Below, piece by piece: positions 28,630 to 38,938 of a stretch of 64,000 bases of DNA; within the stretch, counting starts at the first letter, position 1, and each line of letters starts with the position of its first letter. A model generated the notes under the pieces. The model searched no databases. It had not been told where the DNA came from and saw nothing but the letters and a program-made list of their open reading frames with translations. This DNA comes from Rhodococcus jostii RHA1. Lineage in GTDB: Bacteria > Actinomycetota > Actinomycetes > Mycobacteriales > Mycobacteriaceae. Position numbers and translations under genes: made by a program. Location: positions 6,948,501-7,012,500 of the forward strand of contig NC_008268.1 in NCBI RefSeq assembly GCF_000014565.1. The letters run 5' to 3'.

Positions 28630-28646
28630 ATCCCTCCTGCACCGAC

Positions 28647-28681
28647 GGGACGCTCGTTCGGTTGAACCGAACGAGCGTCCC
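28647..28681 (+). terminator. Hairpin terminator after gatB
   Basis: GGGACGCTCGTTCGGTT (28647-28663) pairs perfectly with 28665-28681, a 17-bp stem around TTGAA, followed by a T-rich stretch (GTTCGTTTC). Confidence 0.85.
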
Positions 28682-28704
28682 GTTCGTTTCGACGGGGCGG
28701 GCGG

Positions 28705-29853
28705 TCAGTCGAATCCGCCGCCACCGGAGGGCAGGGGCATCTTGATCACACGGTCGTCGTTGGGTCCGGGCTGACCGGCCGTCTTGTTGACGGTGCTCAC
28801 CCAGATGAGACCGTCGGGTCCGAGCGCGGCGCCGCCGAGTTGGCCGTACCGGTCCTGGACGATGACACCGGGGGCGGTGGTCACGGCCCCCGTGCCGGGG
28901 TCGGCAGCGAGTGCGGACATGGCCTTCGCGGTGCTCAGTGACACCGCCACGACGTCACCGGCGGCGACGCAGCCGCCGACGCCGGGGCGCTCCGGCCACG
29001 TCCACACCGGCGACGACACGGCTCCGTCGGCGCTGACCCGCAGCAGCCGATCCTCCAGCGGGGTATGATCGGTGACCCACACGGCCACCCCGGGGTCGAC
29101 GCACACCCCACCGGCGGTCCCGATGCCCGACAGCACGACCTGAGGGCGCGGCTGCGCCGGCGTCGGTGCGGGCGACAGGGCGGTGACCTTCAGCAGTTTC
29201 CCGGCGAGGGACGCCGGATCGGCGGCCGCGGCGGCGTTGCCCGCGTTGCCGGTCAGGACCATCAGTTCGTCGCCCGAGAATTCGAGCGATCCCGCATTGC
29301 CCGCGTCGCCGCGCGGGATCCCGCCGAGAACCTCCTTGGCGGAGTCACCCGGTGCGATCCGCACCACCCGGTTGTCGGTCGGGGTGGTGACGTAGGCGTA
29401 GATGAGGTTGTCCTCGACGAAACTCGGCGACAGCGCGATGTCGAGGAGTCCGCCGTCGGTGCTGCCGTCGACGTCGACGTGCGCGATCTCCTTGGGGGTT
29501 TGGCCCTGGGCGACCTGCAGGATGCGTCCGGTCCGGCGCTCGGCGACGAGGGCGGTGGCCCCGTCGGGGAGGACGACGAGTCCGCCGGTGGTGTCGAGGC
29601 AGGTGGCGATCACGCTGGGGTCCGGATCCTGGCACGGTCCCAGCGGACCGCTCGGTGGCGGGGTGGTCGTCGTGGACGGCGGCGGGTTCTCCGGTTCCAC
29701 CTCGGCGCCCGAGGCACCGGTCGGCTCGGGTGTGAACGGGGAGGACGCGGAGTCGTCGAATTTCGCGCATCCGGCGGCGAGGACCGCCGTCACGCACAGT
29801 GCGGACATCGCCATCTTGCGGGACGCCGTGCGGCGCCGCCCACCCACCATCAT
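28705..29853 (-). CDS. LppZ-like lipoprotein, glucose/sorbosone-dehydrogenase-type beta propeller
   Basis: 382 residues. The signal peptide ends in the lipobox LAAGC (Cys29) and is followed by a Pro/Thr-rich linker (about 45-72, PPPSTTTTPPPSGP). The propeller domain starts GLVVLPDGATALVAERRTGRI and includes GGLLDIALSPSFVEDNLIYAYV and the terminal LGPDGLIWVSTVNKT, all features of the GSDH/YliI fold. It probably sits on the outer face of the membrane. Whether it is an enzyme is unknown, and PQQ or Ca ligands cannot be read safely. The two adjacent ATG codons make the exact start uncertain by one residue. The syntenic gene is Rv3006 (lppZ). Confidence 0.88.
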   Translation of the reverse strand: MMVGGRRRTASRKMAMSALCVTAVLAAGCAKFDDSASSPFTPEPTGASGAEVEPENPPPSTTTTPPPSGPLGPCQDPDPSVIATCLDTTGGLVVLPDGATALVAERRTGRILQVAQGQTPKEIAHVDVDGSTDGGLLDIALSPSFVEDNLIYAYVTTPTDNRVVRIAPGDSAKEVLGGIPRGDAGNAGSLEFSGDELMVLTGNAGNAAAAADPASLAGKLLKVTALSPAPTPAQPRPQVVLSGIGTAGGVCVDPGVAVWVTDHTPLEDRLLRVSADGAVSSPVWTWPERPGVGGCVAAGDVVAVSLSTAKAMSALAADPGTGAVTTAPGVIVQDRYGQLGGAALGPDGLIWVSTVNKTAGQPGPNDDRVIKMPLPSGGGGFD

Positions 29854-29860
29854 GATGGAG

Positions 29861-29866
29861 ACGTTA
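29861..29866 (-). promoter_or_regulatory. -10 box (TAACGT) of the LppZ-like gene
   Basis: Minus-strand TAACGT is 7 bases before ATG 29853. It is the same hexamer and spacing as for the phospholipase operon. Confidence 0.45.
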
Positions 29867-29929
29867 CGGAAGAGTGCGAGGTCGCCGCCACGCCGGTTCC
29901 GCCTACCAGCGATGTCCGGCCGGTCGACC

Positions 29930-29935
29930 TAGGCT
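29930..29935 (+). promoter_or_regulatory. -10 box (TAGGCT) of the DoxX gene
   Basis: TAGGCT is 7 bases before GTG 29943. It supports that start over ATG 29952. Confidence 0.5.
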
Positions 29936-29942
29936 TGACGGT

Positions 29943-30821
29943 GTGACTGACATGCGGAAAGACCCCAGCGAGTCGTCGGACCAGGGTGCTGCGGACCAGA
30001 GCGCCTCACCCGGCTACGGCAAGGTCTCGAGCCCTTACGACCTTCCCACCGAGCGCTTTCCGTCGGCCACGCCGACGTCCGGTTCCGCGGGGCAGCGTCT
30101 GCCGCACACCGATGACGAACTCGACTACGGCGATGCGCGCGGCGGGGGTCTCCCCACCGAGCAGATCCCCGCGTACCGGCAGTCGGCGGCGTCCGACATG
30201 TCGGACCAGCCGACCCAGGTGATCGGCGCGGGTTCCGGCGCGTCCCTCGGGGCGACGGCGGGTGATCCGTCGACCGACCGGATCGGCGAGGGCGACGTGA
30301 AGATCGGCCGCGGCACCCTGGACCTCGGACTGCTGGCCCTGCGACTCGCGGTCGGCGGAACGGCGCTCGTGCACGGTCTGCAGAAGCTGACGGGGATGTG
30401 GAACGGTCCGGGACTCGACGGGTTCGAAGAGGTGCTCGTGAACTCGGGGTTCCAGCAGGCGAAACTGCTCGCGATTCTGGGTGCCATCGGTGAGGTCGCG
30501 GGCGGTGCACTGCTGATCCTCGGCCTCGTCACCCCGCTGGCCGCGGCCTCGGTGCTGGCCGTGATGATCAATGCGTGGGCGTTCCGGCAGATCGCGGAAC
30601 CGGGGCTCGAGTACTTCGCGCCCGCAGGCACCGAGTACGAGACGCTGCTGGGTGTGTGCGCCGGCGTGATCATTCTCACCGGGCCAGGACGCATCTCGCT
30701 CGACGGTCGCCGGGGCTGGGCGACGCGCCCGTTCATCGGGTCGTTCGCGGCGCTGATCCTGGGCGTCGCCGCCGGTGTCTGCGTGTGGATCTTCCTGAAC
30801 GGTGCCAACCCGCTCATCTGA
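29943..30821 (+). CDS. DoxX family membrane protein with repeat-bearing cytosolic tail
   Basis: 292 residues. The first 125 are hydrophilic and hold four similar short motifs: DLPTERF (33-39), GLPTEQI (69-75), DQPTQVI (88-94) and DPSTDRI (108-114). The DoxX domain follows, with GLLALRLAVGGTALVHGLQKL, then FEEVLVNSGFQQ and three more membrane spans ending WIFLNGANPLI. DoxX proteins act in membrane redox or thiol-stress complexes in actinobacteria. The repeated acidic Thr motifs may be sites for a Ser/Thr kinase or FHA protein (inference). The syntenic gene is Rv3005c. Confidence 0.88.
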   Translation: MTDMRKDPSESSDQGAADQSASPGYGKVSSPYDLPTERFPSATPTSGSAGQRLPHTDDELDYGDARGGGLPTEQIPAYRQSAASDMSDQPTQVIGAGSGASLGATAGDPSTDRIGEGDVKIGRGTLDLGLLALRLAVGGTALVHGLQKLTGMWNGPGLDGFEEVLVNSGFQQAKLLAILGAIGEVAGGALLILGLVTPLAAASVLAVMINAWAFRQIAEPGLEYFAPAGTEYETLLGVCAGVIILTGPGRISLDGRRGWATRPFIGSFAALILGVAAGVCVWIFLNGANPLI

Positions 30822-30840
30822 GCGTCTTTTCCTTACACGG

Positions 30841-30875
30841 CTGCGCCGCACCCCCGGATCGGGAGTGCGGCGCAG
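30841..30875. terminator. Bidirectional hairpin between DoxX and the APC permease
   Basis: CTGCGCCGCAC (30841-30851) pairs with GTGCGGCGCAG (30865-30875), with CCC/GGG inside. TCGTTTTCG follows on the plus strand. Confidence 0.75.
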
Positions 30876-30891
30876 TCGTTTTCGTTCGGGA

Positions 30892-32427
30892 TCAGCGTTG
30901 GGCGAGTTCCGGGATGTTCTCCTCCTCGGGCGGGCCCGCCTGGGCGGCGAGCTTCTGTCCGAGGACCGACTTGCGCCGGCCGTAGGCGAGGTAGACGACG
31001 ACGCCGAGGGCCATCCAGACGAGGAACCGGATCCAGGTCTCGACCGACAGGTTCAGCATCAGCCATCCGCAGGCCAGGACGGCGAGGATGGGGACGAGCG
31101 GGACCAGCGGAACGCGGAATCCGCGGGGGAGGTCGGGACGCGTGCGGCGAAGGATGATGACGCCGATGCAGACGAGGACGAACGCGAAGAGGGTGCCGAT
31201 GTTCACCATCTCCTCGAGCGTGCCCATCGGGAAGAAGGCGGCGAGGAGTGCGACCACGGCGCCGACGAACAGGGTGATGCGGACCGGGCTGCCGTTCTTG
31301 CCGGTCTTGGCGAGACCGCGGGGCACGAGTCCGTCGCGGGACATGGCGAACAGGACACGGGTCTGGCCGAGCATCATCACCATCACGACGGTGGTGAGTC
31401 CCGCGAGCCCGCCGAAGTTGATCGCGGTCTGGGCCCAGGTGATGCCGTGTGCCTCGAACGCGGTCGCGAGGGTGGCGCTGCTGTCGCCGACGAGCGGGCT
31501 ACCGGTCTTGAGGTCGGTGTACTTCACCATGCCGGTGAGCACGAGGGTGACGGCGACGTAGAGCACGGTGACGATGGCGAGCGAGCCGAGAATGCCGCGG
31601 GGGAGCGCCTTCTGCGGGTTCTTGGTCTCTTCGGCGGTGGTGGCGACGACGTCGAATCCGATGAAGGCGAAGAAGACGAGGCTCGCTGCGGCGAGGAGGC
31701 CGTACCAGCCGTAGCTGCTGCCGTCGGCTCCGGAGAGGAAGGAGAAGAGGGTCTGGTGCACACCCTGCGCGGCGCTCTCGTTGCTCTCGGCGGGCGGGAT
31801 GTACGGGGCGTAGTTCTCCTTCTTGATGTAGAAGACGCCGACGGCGATGACGAGGAGGACGACGGCGATCTTGATTGCCGTGATGACGGCGGACACGCGC
31901 GAGGACACCTTGGTCCCGATGGCGAGCACGATCGTGATGCCGCCGACGATGATCAGCGAGCCCCAGTCGAAGTCGACGGGACCGAGATGGGCTGTGGTGG
32001 ATCCGCTGAACCCGAGGACGTTGCCCAGATACAGCGACCAGCCCTTGGAGACGACGGCCGCTGCGAGGGCGAATTCGAGGATGAGGTCCCAGCCGATGAT
32101 CCAGGCGACGAACTCGCCGAAGGTGGCGTAGGAAAACGTGTACGCACTGCCCGCGACGGGGACGGTGGATGCGAACTCGGCGTAGCAGAGGGCGGCCAGG
32201 CCGCACGCGATGGCGGCGAGGACGAAGGCGAGCGAGATGGACGGCCCGGCGACGTTGCCTGCAGTCCGGGCGGTGAGCGTGAAGATGCCGGCGCCGATCA
32301 CGACGGCGACACCGAAGACGGTGAGGTCCTTCGCGGTGAGTTCCCTCCGCAGCCGGGTGTCGGGTTCGTCGGTGTCCGCTATCGATTGCTCAACGGATTT
32401 CGTTCGCCAAATGCCGACTCCTGGCAT
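30892..32427 (-). CDS. APC-superfamily amino-acid permease (cationic amino acid transporter type)
   Basis: 511 residues, with 12 or more membrane spans and a hydrophilic C-terminus. The APC start RRELTAKDLTVFGVAVVIGAG has the unwound helix-1 motif GAGIFTLTA, and FAFIGFDVVATTAEETKNPQKALPRG is the CAT-family helix 6-7 signature (quoted here as FAFIGFDVVATTAEE and KNPQKALPRG). It imports an amino acid with protons, basic amino acids being the commonest substrate in this subfamily. ATG 32427 has an AAGGAG RBS 5-6 bases away. It is a lone gene facing DoxX, next to branched-chain amino-acid genes, but no substrate link can be claimed. Confidence 0.88.
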   Translation of the reverse strand: MPGVGIWRTKSVEQSIADTDEPDTRLRRELTAKDLTVFGVAVVIGAGIFTLTARTAGNVAGPSISLAFVLAAIACGLAALCYAEFASTVPVAGSAYTFSYATFGEFVAWIIGWDLILEFALAAAVVSKGWSLYLGNVLGFSGSTTAHLGPVDFDWGSLIIVGGITIVLAIGTKVSSRVSAVITAIKIAVVLLVIAVGVFYIKKENYAPYIPPAESNESAAQGVHQTLFSFLSGADGSSYGWYGLLAAASLVFFAFIGFDVVATTAEETKNPQKALPRGILGSLAIVTVLYVAVTLVLTGMVKYTDLKTGSPLVGDSSATLATAFEAHGITWAQTAINFGGLAGLTTVVMVMMLGQTRVLFAMSRDGLVPRGLAKTGKNGSPVRITLFVGAVVALLAAFFPMGTLEEMVNIGTLFAFVLVCIGVIILRRTRPDLPRGFRVPLVPLVPILAVLACGWLMLNLSVETWIRFLVWMALGVVVYLAYGRRKSVLGQKLAAQAGPPEEENIPELAQR

Positions 32428-32563
32428 GTGTCGCTCCTTGGTTGTGTTCCCGATGGCCTCGTGGGCCGGAGATGTTCCGGTGGTGCTGCCGATTGTGATG
32501 TAGGTCTCAACGGCCAACTGAGGGAACCACTACTGAGCGCCGTGTGCAAGAAGCGCGGGCTCA

Positions 32564-32582
32564 ACTGATCAATTCGATCAGT
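32564..32582. promoter_or_regulatory. Small inverted repeat upstream of the permease gene
   Basis: ACTGATC and GATCAGT flank AATTC, a perfect 7-bp dyad in an AT-richer stretch about 140 bases upstream of the permease start. It is an operator candidate only. Confidence 0.4.
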
Positions 32583-32675
32583 AGAACCTGTTCTTGGGTG
32601 TCGTCGCCTGAGCGAGTTGATCACCCGTGAGCGCGGTCACATCCGCGGCGGAATTCTGTCGTCGCACCGACGACG

Positions 32676-32722
32676 GAAGCCGGGTGCCGCGGCAGGAAGC
32701 TCCTGCTGCGGCACCCGGCTTC
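32676..32722 (-). terminator. Hairpin terminator after ilvD
   Basis: A 22-bp stem (32676-32697 with 32701-32722) with one G-U pair and loop AGC. It lies 31 bases past the ilvD stop in the direction of transcription. Confidence 0.8.
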
Positions 32723-32753
32723 GTGTCTGTTCGGTGCGCCCGGTACGAGTGCG

Positions 32754-34598
32754 TCAGGGGACCTGACGGACCGCGCCCTTGTCTGCGGACGTGGCCAGCG
32801 CGGCGTACGCCCGCAGGGCGGTGGTGACGGTGCGTTCGCGGTTCACCGGCTGCCACGGACGCTCGGACGACTCCATCTTCGCCCGGCGCTCGGCGAGCAC
32901 CGCGTCGTCGACGAGGAGCTTCAGCGTGCGGGTCGCGATGTCGATGAGGATTTGGTCGCCGTCCTCCACCAGGCCGATGGCGCCGCCGCTGGCGGCCTCG
33001 GGGGAGATGTGGCCGATGGACAGTCCCGAGGAACCGCCGGAGAATCGGCCGTCGGTGATCAGCGCACACTTCTTTCCGAGGCCGGAGCCCTTGAGGAATG
33101 CGGTGGGGTGCAGCATCTCCTGCATGCCCGGTCCGCCTGCAGGACCCTCGTAACGCACGACTAGGACCTCGCCGGGCTGGATCTTCTTCCCGAGGATCAC
33201 CGACACCGCCTCTTCCTGAGACTCCACGACGCGCGCGGGTCCCTGGAAGTGGAACAGGTCTTCGTCGATGCCCGCCGTCTTGATGACGGCGCCGTCGACG
33301 GCGATGTTTCCGCGCAGCACGGCCAGGCCGCCTTCGACCGTGTGCTTGTGCTCGAAGTCGCGGATGCAGCCGTTGGCGGCGTCCGTGTCGAGCGACGACC
33401 AGCGGTTGTTCGTCGAGAACGGTTCGGTGGTGCGGACACCGCCGGGTGCGGCGTGGAAGAGTTCGACTGCCTCGTCGGATGCCTTGCCGGACCGGATGTC
33501 CCACGTGTCGAGCCACTCGTCGAAGCTCTCGGTGTGCACGGTCGAGACGTCGCTCTCGAGCAGGCCGGCCCGGCGGAGTTCGCCGAGGATGGCGGGGATT
33601 CCGCCCGCCCGGTGCACGTCCTCCATGTGGTAGTCCGAGTTGGGGGAGACCTTCGACAGGCACGGCACCTTGCGGCTGATCTCGTCGATCTTGTCGAGGT
33701 CGAAGTCGTAGACCTCACCCTCCTGCGCGGCCGCGAGGGTGTGCAGGACCGTGTTGGTGGAACCGCCCATTGCGACGTCCAGTGCCATCGCGTTGCGGAA
33801 TGCGGCGGGCGTCGCGATGTTACGGGGGAGGACGGAGTCGTCCTCGTCCCGGTAGTACCGCAGGGCGGCTTCGACGACGGTGGTGCCCGCGCGGGTGAAC
33901 AGCGCGCGACGGGCCTCGTGGGTGGCCAGCGTGGAACCGTTGCCCGGCAACGCCAGACCGAGCGCCTCGGTGAGGCAGTTCATGGAGTTCGCGGTGAACA
34001 TGCCCGAGCACGACCCGCACGTCGGGCAGGCGCTGCGCTCGACCTCGGACAGACCTTCCTCGTCGACCTCGTCGTTGGCGCTCGCCGAGATCGCCGTGAT
34101 GAGGTCGGTCGGTGCCTGGGCGACACCGTTCACCACCACCGCCTTGCCGGCCTCCATCGGGCCGCCCGACACGAACACGGTCGGAACGTTCAAACGCAAT
34201 GCGGCATTGAGCATTCCGGGAGTGATCTTGTCGCAGTTGGAGATGCAGACGAGTGCGTCGGCGGTGTGCGCGTTGACCATGTACTCGACGGAGTCGGCGA
34301 TGATCTCGCGGCTGGGAAGGGAATACAGCATGCCGCCGTGTCCCATCGCGATGCCGTCGTCGACGGCGATCGTGTGGAACTCGCGAGGTACACCACCGGC
34401 GGCGCGGACGGCGTCGGCGACGATGTCGCCGACGTTCTTCAGGTGGACGTGCCCGGGAACGAACTGCGTGTACGAGTTCGCGATCGCGACGATCGGCTTC
34501 CCGAAGTCGGAGTCGGTCATTCCGGTGGCGCGCCACAGTGCGCGGGCGCCTGCGGCATTTCGTCCTGCGGTGGTGGTTCGGGACCTCAGCGGGGGCAT
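32754..34598 (-). CDS. ilvD: Dihydroxy-acid dehydratase
   Basis: 614 residues. The IlvD/Edd signature is present: [27 protein letters not shown] with cluster ligand Cys122, and [20 protein letters not shown] with Cys194/Cys197 nearby. The C-terminal half has GPAGGPGM and TDGRFSGG. It dehydrates dihydroxy-isovalerate and -methylvalerate to the keto acids of valine and isoleucine using an Fe-S cluster and Mg. The start ATG 34598 has TAAGGA upstream. It lies 52 bases after the PH-domain gene on the same strand, with ilvBNC divergent nearby. In M. tuberculosis ilvD is elsewhere. Confidence 0.96.
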   Translation of the reverse strand: MPPLRSRTTTAGRNAAGARALWRATGMTDSDFGKPIVAIANSYTQFVPGHVHLKNVGDIVADAVRAAGGVPREFHTIAVDDGIAMGHGGMLYSLPSREIIADSVEYMVNAHTADALVCISNCDKITPGMLNAALRLNVPTVFVSGGPMEAGKAVVVNGVAQAPTDLITAISASANDEVDEEGLSEVERSACPTCGSCSGMFTANSMNCLTEALGLALPGNGSTLATHEARRALFTRAGTTVVEAALRYYRDEDDSVLPRNIATPAAFRNAMALDVAMGGSTNTVLHTLAAAQEGEVYDFDLDKIDEISRKVPCLSKVSPNSDYHMEDVHRAGGIPAILGELRRAGLLESDVSTVHTESFDEWLDTWDIRSGKASDEAVELFHAAPGGVRTTEPFSTNNRWSSLDTDAANGCIRDFEHKHTVEGGLAVLRGNIAVDGAVIKTAGIDEDLFHFQGPARVVESQEEAVSVILGKKIQPGEVLVVRYEGPAGGPGMQEMLHPTAFLKGSGLGKKCALITDGRFSGGSSGLSIGHISPEAASGGAIGLVEDGDQILIDIATRTLKLLVDDAVLAERRAKMESSERPWQPVNRERTVTTALRAYAALATSADKGAVRQVP

Positions 34599-34650
34599 GA
34601 GCGTATTCCTTAGTCAGCGTACGGAAGTACTGACAAACGCTACTCGCGCA

Positions 34651-35169
34651 CTATTCCCCGTCTGTGTCCGGCCGGTTCTTCACCGGCTGCCCGCCGTTCG
34701 ATCCCGCATCGGCGTGGTGGGCTGCTTCGTCCGCCGCGGCGGCTGCCGCGTAAGGGTCGGTGATGCGGCCGCCGCTCGCCTCGGCGATGTCGGGAAGCCG
34801 GTCGAACGTGACGACGGGAAGGGTCACCTCGCCCCCGTCCGTCAGCGTCGCCCGGGCCCAGCCGCGCTTGGGGAAGCGGAATCCCGTGATCTCGGACCAC
34901 GCCAGCGAGCGGCCGCCGAACAGCCGGCGCACTTCGAGTCCATCGGGCGTGACGGTGGTGCGCACCCGCGCGACCCAGGCCACCGCGACGATCGGGGCGA
35001 TCACGAGCCAGCCGAAGGCGGCGGGCCAGCCGAAGATGGGGAACGACACGGCGAACAGGAGGAAGGCGCATCCCAGATAGGCCAGGGGAGAAATCCGGAT
35101 GACCTGCTTGGGCGGGTTCGTGGTGTGGGATGATGATTCTGGTGGCACGGGCTGCTGCGGAGTTGACAC
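34651..35169 (-). CDS. PH-domain (bPH_6-like) membrane protein, Cfp6 type
   Basis: 172 residues. The hydrophilic N-terminus (STPQQPVPPESS) leads to two adjacent membrane spans (about 28-65, ISPLAYLGCAFLLFAVSFPI and GWLVIAPIVAVAWVA). A bacterial PH-like domain follows: TVTPDGLEVRRLFGGRSLAWSEI, then FRFPKRGWARATL and a terminal acidic tail. The syntenic mycobacterial gene is Rv3004 (cfp6, a low-molecular-weight culture-filtrate antigen). Function is unknown. GTG 35169 was chosen because the upstream frame runs into the ilvB leader region. It is divergent from ilvB and may be co-transcribed with ilvD. Confidence 0.75.
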   Translation of the reverse strand: MSTPQQPVPPESSSHTTNPPKQVIRISPLAYLGCAFLLFAVSFPIFGWPAAFGWLVIAPIVAVAWVARVRTTVTPDGLEVRRLFGGRSLAWSEITGFRFPKRGWARATLTDGGEVTLPVVTFDRLPDIAEASGGRITDPYAAAAAADEAAHHADAGSNGGQPVKNRPDTDGE

Positions 35170-35229
35170 CTCTACATCTTCGCACCGCAGCCGATGTATC
35201 TCATATTCTGGGACGGCCGACTCACCAAG

Positions 35230-35259
35230 TTGACTGTTCACTATTAGCGCGCCTACCGT
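35230..35259 (+). promoter_or_regulatory. Promoter of the ilvB leader (-35 TTGACT, -10 TACCGT)
   Basis: TTGACT (35230-35235), an 18-base spacer and TACCGT (35254-35259). The predicted transcript start falls on GTG 35267, the first codon of the leader peptide. Confidence 0.75.
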
Positions 35260-35266
35260 CGAGCGC

Positions 35267-35314
35267 GTGAAACAGAATGAGTTGCTCGTAATCGGCCGGC
35301 GCGTCGTCGCCTGA
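35267..35314 (+). CDS. ilvBNC leader peptide (attenuator peptide)
   Basis: A 15-residue frame, MKQNELLVIGRRVVA, from GTG 35267 to TGA 35312-35314. It holds Leu-Leu-Val-Ile and then Val-Val, the three end products of the pathway it precedes. The -10 box ends 7 bases upstream, so the peptide would be read from a leaderless mRNA. Its last codons form one arm of a stem (35298-35307 with 35340-35349), and a terminator follows. This is the arrangement of ribosome-mediated attenuation, as known for ilvBNC in Corynebacterium glutamicum. Stalling at the Leu/Val/Ile codons should prevent the first stem and allow read-through. Confidence 0.8.
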   Translation: MKQNELLVIGRRVVA

Positions 35315-35349
35315 GTCGATTCCTTCAACTCGCCAGATAACGACGCGCC
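35298..35349 (+). promoter_or_regulatory. First stem (1:2) of the ilv attenuator
   Basis: GGCGCGTCGT (35298-35307), inside the leader peptide, pairs perfectly with ACGACGCGCC (35340-35349). A ribosome paused on LLVI would cover the first arm. Confidence 0.7.
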
Positions 35350-35350
35350 A

Positions 35351-35383
35351 CCCTCGTACAGCATCAGCTGACGGGGGTTTTTT
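35351..35383 (+). terminator. Attenuator terminator upstream of ilvB
   Basis: CCCTCGT-A-CAGC pairs with GCTG-ACGGGGG around ATCA (one bulged A, one G-U) and is followed by six T (35378-35383). It is the only terminator in the window with such a clean U tract, 32 bases before ilvB. Confidence 0.85.
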
Positions 35384-35415
35384 GTTGCCCGGAGCCAGAA
35401 TCAGAGGATTTCCCA

Positions 35416-37359
35416 GTGAGCGCACCAACCGCACGGCCTCAACCCACGCCGCGCAAGTCGGGGGCAGCAAGCCCGACGACCGCGGCCGCCGCGACTCAGA
35501 CCGGTAGCCGCCGCCAACTCGCCCCCGAGCGGGTCAGCGGCGCCCAGTCCGTGGTCCGAGCCCTCGAGGAGCTCGAGGTCGACACGGTATTCGGCATTCC
35601 GGGTGGTGCCGTTCTGCCTGTCTACGACCCGCTCTTCGACTCGAAGAAGGTCCGGCACGTGCTCGTCCGTCACGAGCAGGGCGCAGGCCACGCCGCCACC
35701 GGGTACGCCCAGGCGACCGGCAAGGTCGGCGTCTGTATGGCGACGTCCGGTCCCGGTGCGACCAACCTCGTGACGCCGCTCGCCGACGCGCAGATGGACT
35801 CCGTTCCGGTCGTGGCCATCACCGGCCAGGTCGGCCGCAGTCTCATCGGCACGGACGCGTTCCAGGAAGCCGACATCTCCGGCATCACGATGCCGATCAC
35901 CAAGCACAACTTCCTCATCACCGACGGCGTCGACATCCCCCGGATCATCGCGGAGGCCTTCTACCTCGCCTCCAGCGGTCGTCCCGGCGCGGTGCTCGTC
36001 GACATCCCGAAGGACGTCCTCCAGGCGCAGACCACGTTCTCGTGGCCGCCGGAGATGCGGCTGCCCGGATACCGTCCCGTCACCAAGCCGCACGGCAAGC
36101 AGGTCCGCGAGGCGGCCCGCCTGATCGCCGACGCGAAGCACCCGGTGCTGTACGTCGGTGGCGGCGTCATCAAGTCGGAATCGTCTCCGGAACTGCTCGA
36201 ACTGGCCGAGCTCACTGGCATTCCGGTGGTCACCACCCTCATGGCGCGCGGCGCGTTCCCGGACAGCCACACGCTGAACTGCGGCATGCCCGGCATGCAC
36301 GGCACGGTCGCGGCGGTGGCGGCACTGCAGCGCAGCGACCTGCTGATCACGCTCGGTGCGCGCTTCGACGACCGCGTCACCGGTCAGCTCGATTCGTTCG
36401 CCCCCGATGCCAAGGTCATCCACGCCGACATCGACCCGGCGGAGATCGGCAAGAACCGGTACGCGGACGTCCCGATCGTCGGCGACTGCAAAGAGGTCAT
36501 CGTCGAACTGATCGAGGCGATCAAGGCCGACCTGGCCACGGGAACCACGCTGGACCTCACCGAGTGGTGGGCGTACCTCGACGGAATCCGTCGCACGTAC
36601 CCGCTCAGCTACGACCGTCCCTCCGACGGGGCGCTGTCCCCGGAGTACGTGATCCAGGCGGTCGGCAAGCTCGCCGGTCCCGACGCGATCTACTGCGCCG
36701 GCGTCGGACAGCACCAGATGTGGGCGGCGCAGTTCGTCAACTACGAAAAGCCGCGCACCTGGCTGAACTCCGGCGGTCTCGGCACGATGGGCTACGCCGT
36801 TCCCGCCGCGATGGGCGCCAAGATGGGCATGCCCGACACCGAGGTGTGGGCCATCGACGGTGACGGCTGCTTCCAGATGACCAATCAGGAACTCGCCACC
36901 TGCGCGCTCGAGGGCATCCCGATCAAGGTTGCGCTCATCAACAACGGCAACCTCGGCATGGTGCGCCAGTGGCAGACGCTGTTCTACGACGAGCGCTACT
37001 CCAACACCAACCTCGGCACGCATGGCGCAATCCGCATCCCCGACTTCGTCAAGCTGGCGGAGGCGTTGGGCTGCCACGGCATTCGCGTCGAGCGCGAAGA
37101 AGACGTCGAGGCGGCGATCCGTGAGGCGCAGGCCATCAACGACAAGCCGGTGGTGATCGACTTCATCGTCGGCGCCGACGCCCAGGTGTGGCCGATGGTC
37201 GCTGCGGGCACGAGCAACGACGAGATCATGGCGGCGCGGGGCATCCGTCCGCTGTTCGACGACGACGAGGCGGCCGCCGAGCCGGCCGTCATTCACGAGG
37301 CCATGGAGCGCGAGCAGCGTTCGGGCACGGCCGCAGCGGCCGGGGAGGAAGATCAGTGA
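35416..37359 (+). CDS. ilvB: Acetolactate synthase large (catalytic) subunit
   Basis: 647 residues with a 35-residue low-complexity N-terminal extension. The ThDP-enzyme layout is intact: catalytic Glu87 in [11 protein letters not shown], an FAD-binding middle domain, and the ThDP/Mg motif [14 protein letters not shown]...INN near 480-510. It condenses pyruvate, or pyruvate with 2-ketobutyrate, for valine/leucine and isoleucine. GTG 35416 has an AGAGGA RBS. It follows an attenuator and overlaps the regulatory subunit gene (GTGA), so ilvBNC form one operon. Confidence 0.97.
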   Translation: MSAPTARPQPTPRKSGAASPTTAAAATQTGSRRQLAPERVSGAQSVVRALEELEVDTVFGIPGGAVLPVYDPLFDSKKVRHVLVRHEQGAGHAATGYAQATGKVGVCMATSGPGATNLVTPLADAQMDSVPVVAITGQVGRSLIGTDAFQEADISGITMPITKHNFLITDGVDIPRIIAEAFYLASSGRPGAVLVDIPKDVLQAQTTFSWPPEMRLPGYRPVTKPHGKQVREAARLIADAKHPVLYVGGGVIKSESSPELLELAELTGIPVVTTLMARGAFPDSHTLNCGMPGMHGTVAAVAALQRSDLLITLGARFDDRVTGQLDSFAPDAKVIHADIDPAEIGKNRYADVPIVGDCKEVIVELIEAIKADLATGTTLDLTEWWAYLDGIRRTYPLSYDRPSDGALSPEYVIQAVGKLAGPDAIYCAGVGQHQMWAAQFVNYEKPRTWLNSGGLGTMGYAVPAAMGAKMGMPDTEVWAIDGDGCFQMTNQELATCALEGIPIKVALINNGNLGMVRQWQTLFYDERYSNTNLGTHGAIRIPDFVKLAEALGCHGIRVEREEDVEAAIREAQAINDKPVVIDFIVGADAQVWPMVAAGTSNDEIMAARGIRPLFDDDEAAAEPAVIHEAMEREQRSGTAAAAGEEDQ

Positions 37360-37859
37360 GCACCAGCCACACCCTCAGTGTTCTCGTCGAGGACAAGCCG
37401 GGCGTGCTGGCCAGGGTGGCCGCGCTGTTCTCGCGTCGTGGGTTCAACATCGAGTCGCTCGCCGTCGGTGGCACCGAGCTTCCCGAGATCTCCCGCATGA
37501 CCATCGTCGTGACCGTCGACGAGTTCCCGCTCGAGCAGGTGACCAAGCAGCTCAACAAGCTCATCAACGTCATCAAGATCGTCGAGCAGGACGGTGAGGC
37601 CTCCGTCGCCCGCGAGCTGGTGCTCATCAAGGTGCGAGCCGACGCCAGCGTGCGCACGCAGGTGATCGAGACGGTGAATCTGTTCCGCGCCAAGGTGATC
37701 GACGTCTCCCCGGAGTCGGTCACGATCGAGGCGACTGGGACGCGATCCAAGCTGGATGCGCTGCTGCGGATGCTCGATCCGTACGGTATCCGGGAGATCG
37801 TGCAGTCCGGGGTCGTGGCCGTGGGACGGGGGCCGAAGTCCATCACGGCCACTCGCTAG
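37356..37859 (+). CDS. ilvN: Acetolactate synthase small (regulatory) subunit
   Basis: 167 residues. The N-terminal ACT domain ([20 protein letters not shown], then [15 protein letters not shown]) binds valine for feedback inhibition. The C-terminal domain ([19 protein letters not shown] to [10 protein letters not shown]) contacts the catalytic subunit. It starts at GTG overlapping the ilvB stop. ilvC follows after 37 bases. By synteny it is Rv3002c (168 residues). Confidence 0.97.
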   Translation: MSTSHTLSVLVEDKPGVLARVAALFSRRGFNIESLAVGGTELPEISRMTIVVTVDEFPLEQVTKQLNKLINVIKIVEQDGEASVARELVLIKVRADASVRTQVIETVNLFRAKVIDVSPESVTIEATGTRSKLDALLRMLDPYGIREIVQSGVVAVGRGPKSITATR

Positions 37860-37893
37860 TACTTTAGATACGCAAATCCAAGAAAGAGGTTGA

Positions 37894-38910
<1,017 letters not shown>

Positions 38911-38938
38911 GTTTCACTGCTTTTCTGTTCCACCGAAC

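Larger units (their letters stand above)
32428..32753. other. Gene-free stretch between the APC permease and ilvD
   Basis: 326 bases without a convincing gene. It contains the permease promoter region (minus strand), a 7-bp inverted repeat at 32564-32582 and the ilvD terminator at 32676-32722. I see nothing else. Confidence 0.7.

Noticed and set aside
30802..32568. Plus-strand frame of 588 codons opposite the APC permease
   Set aside because: Composition is almost only Asp, Glu, Gly and His from the antisense of membrane codons. The permease fits a known family with a good RBS.
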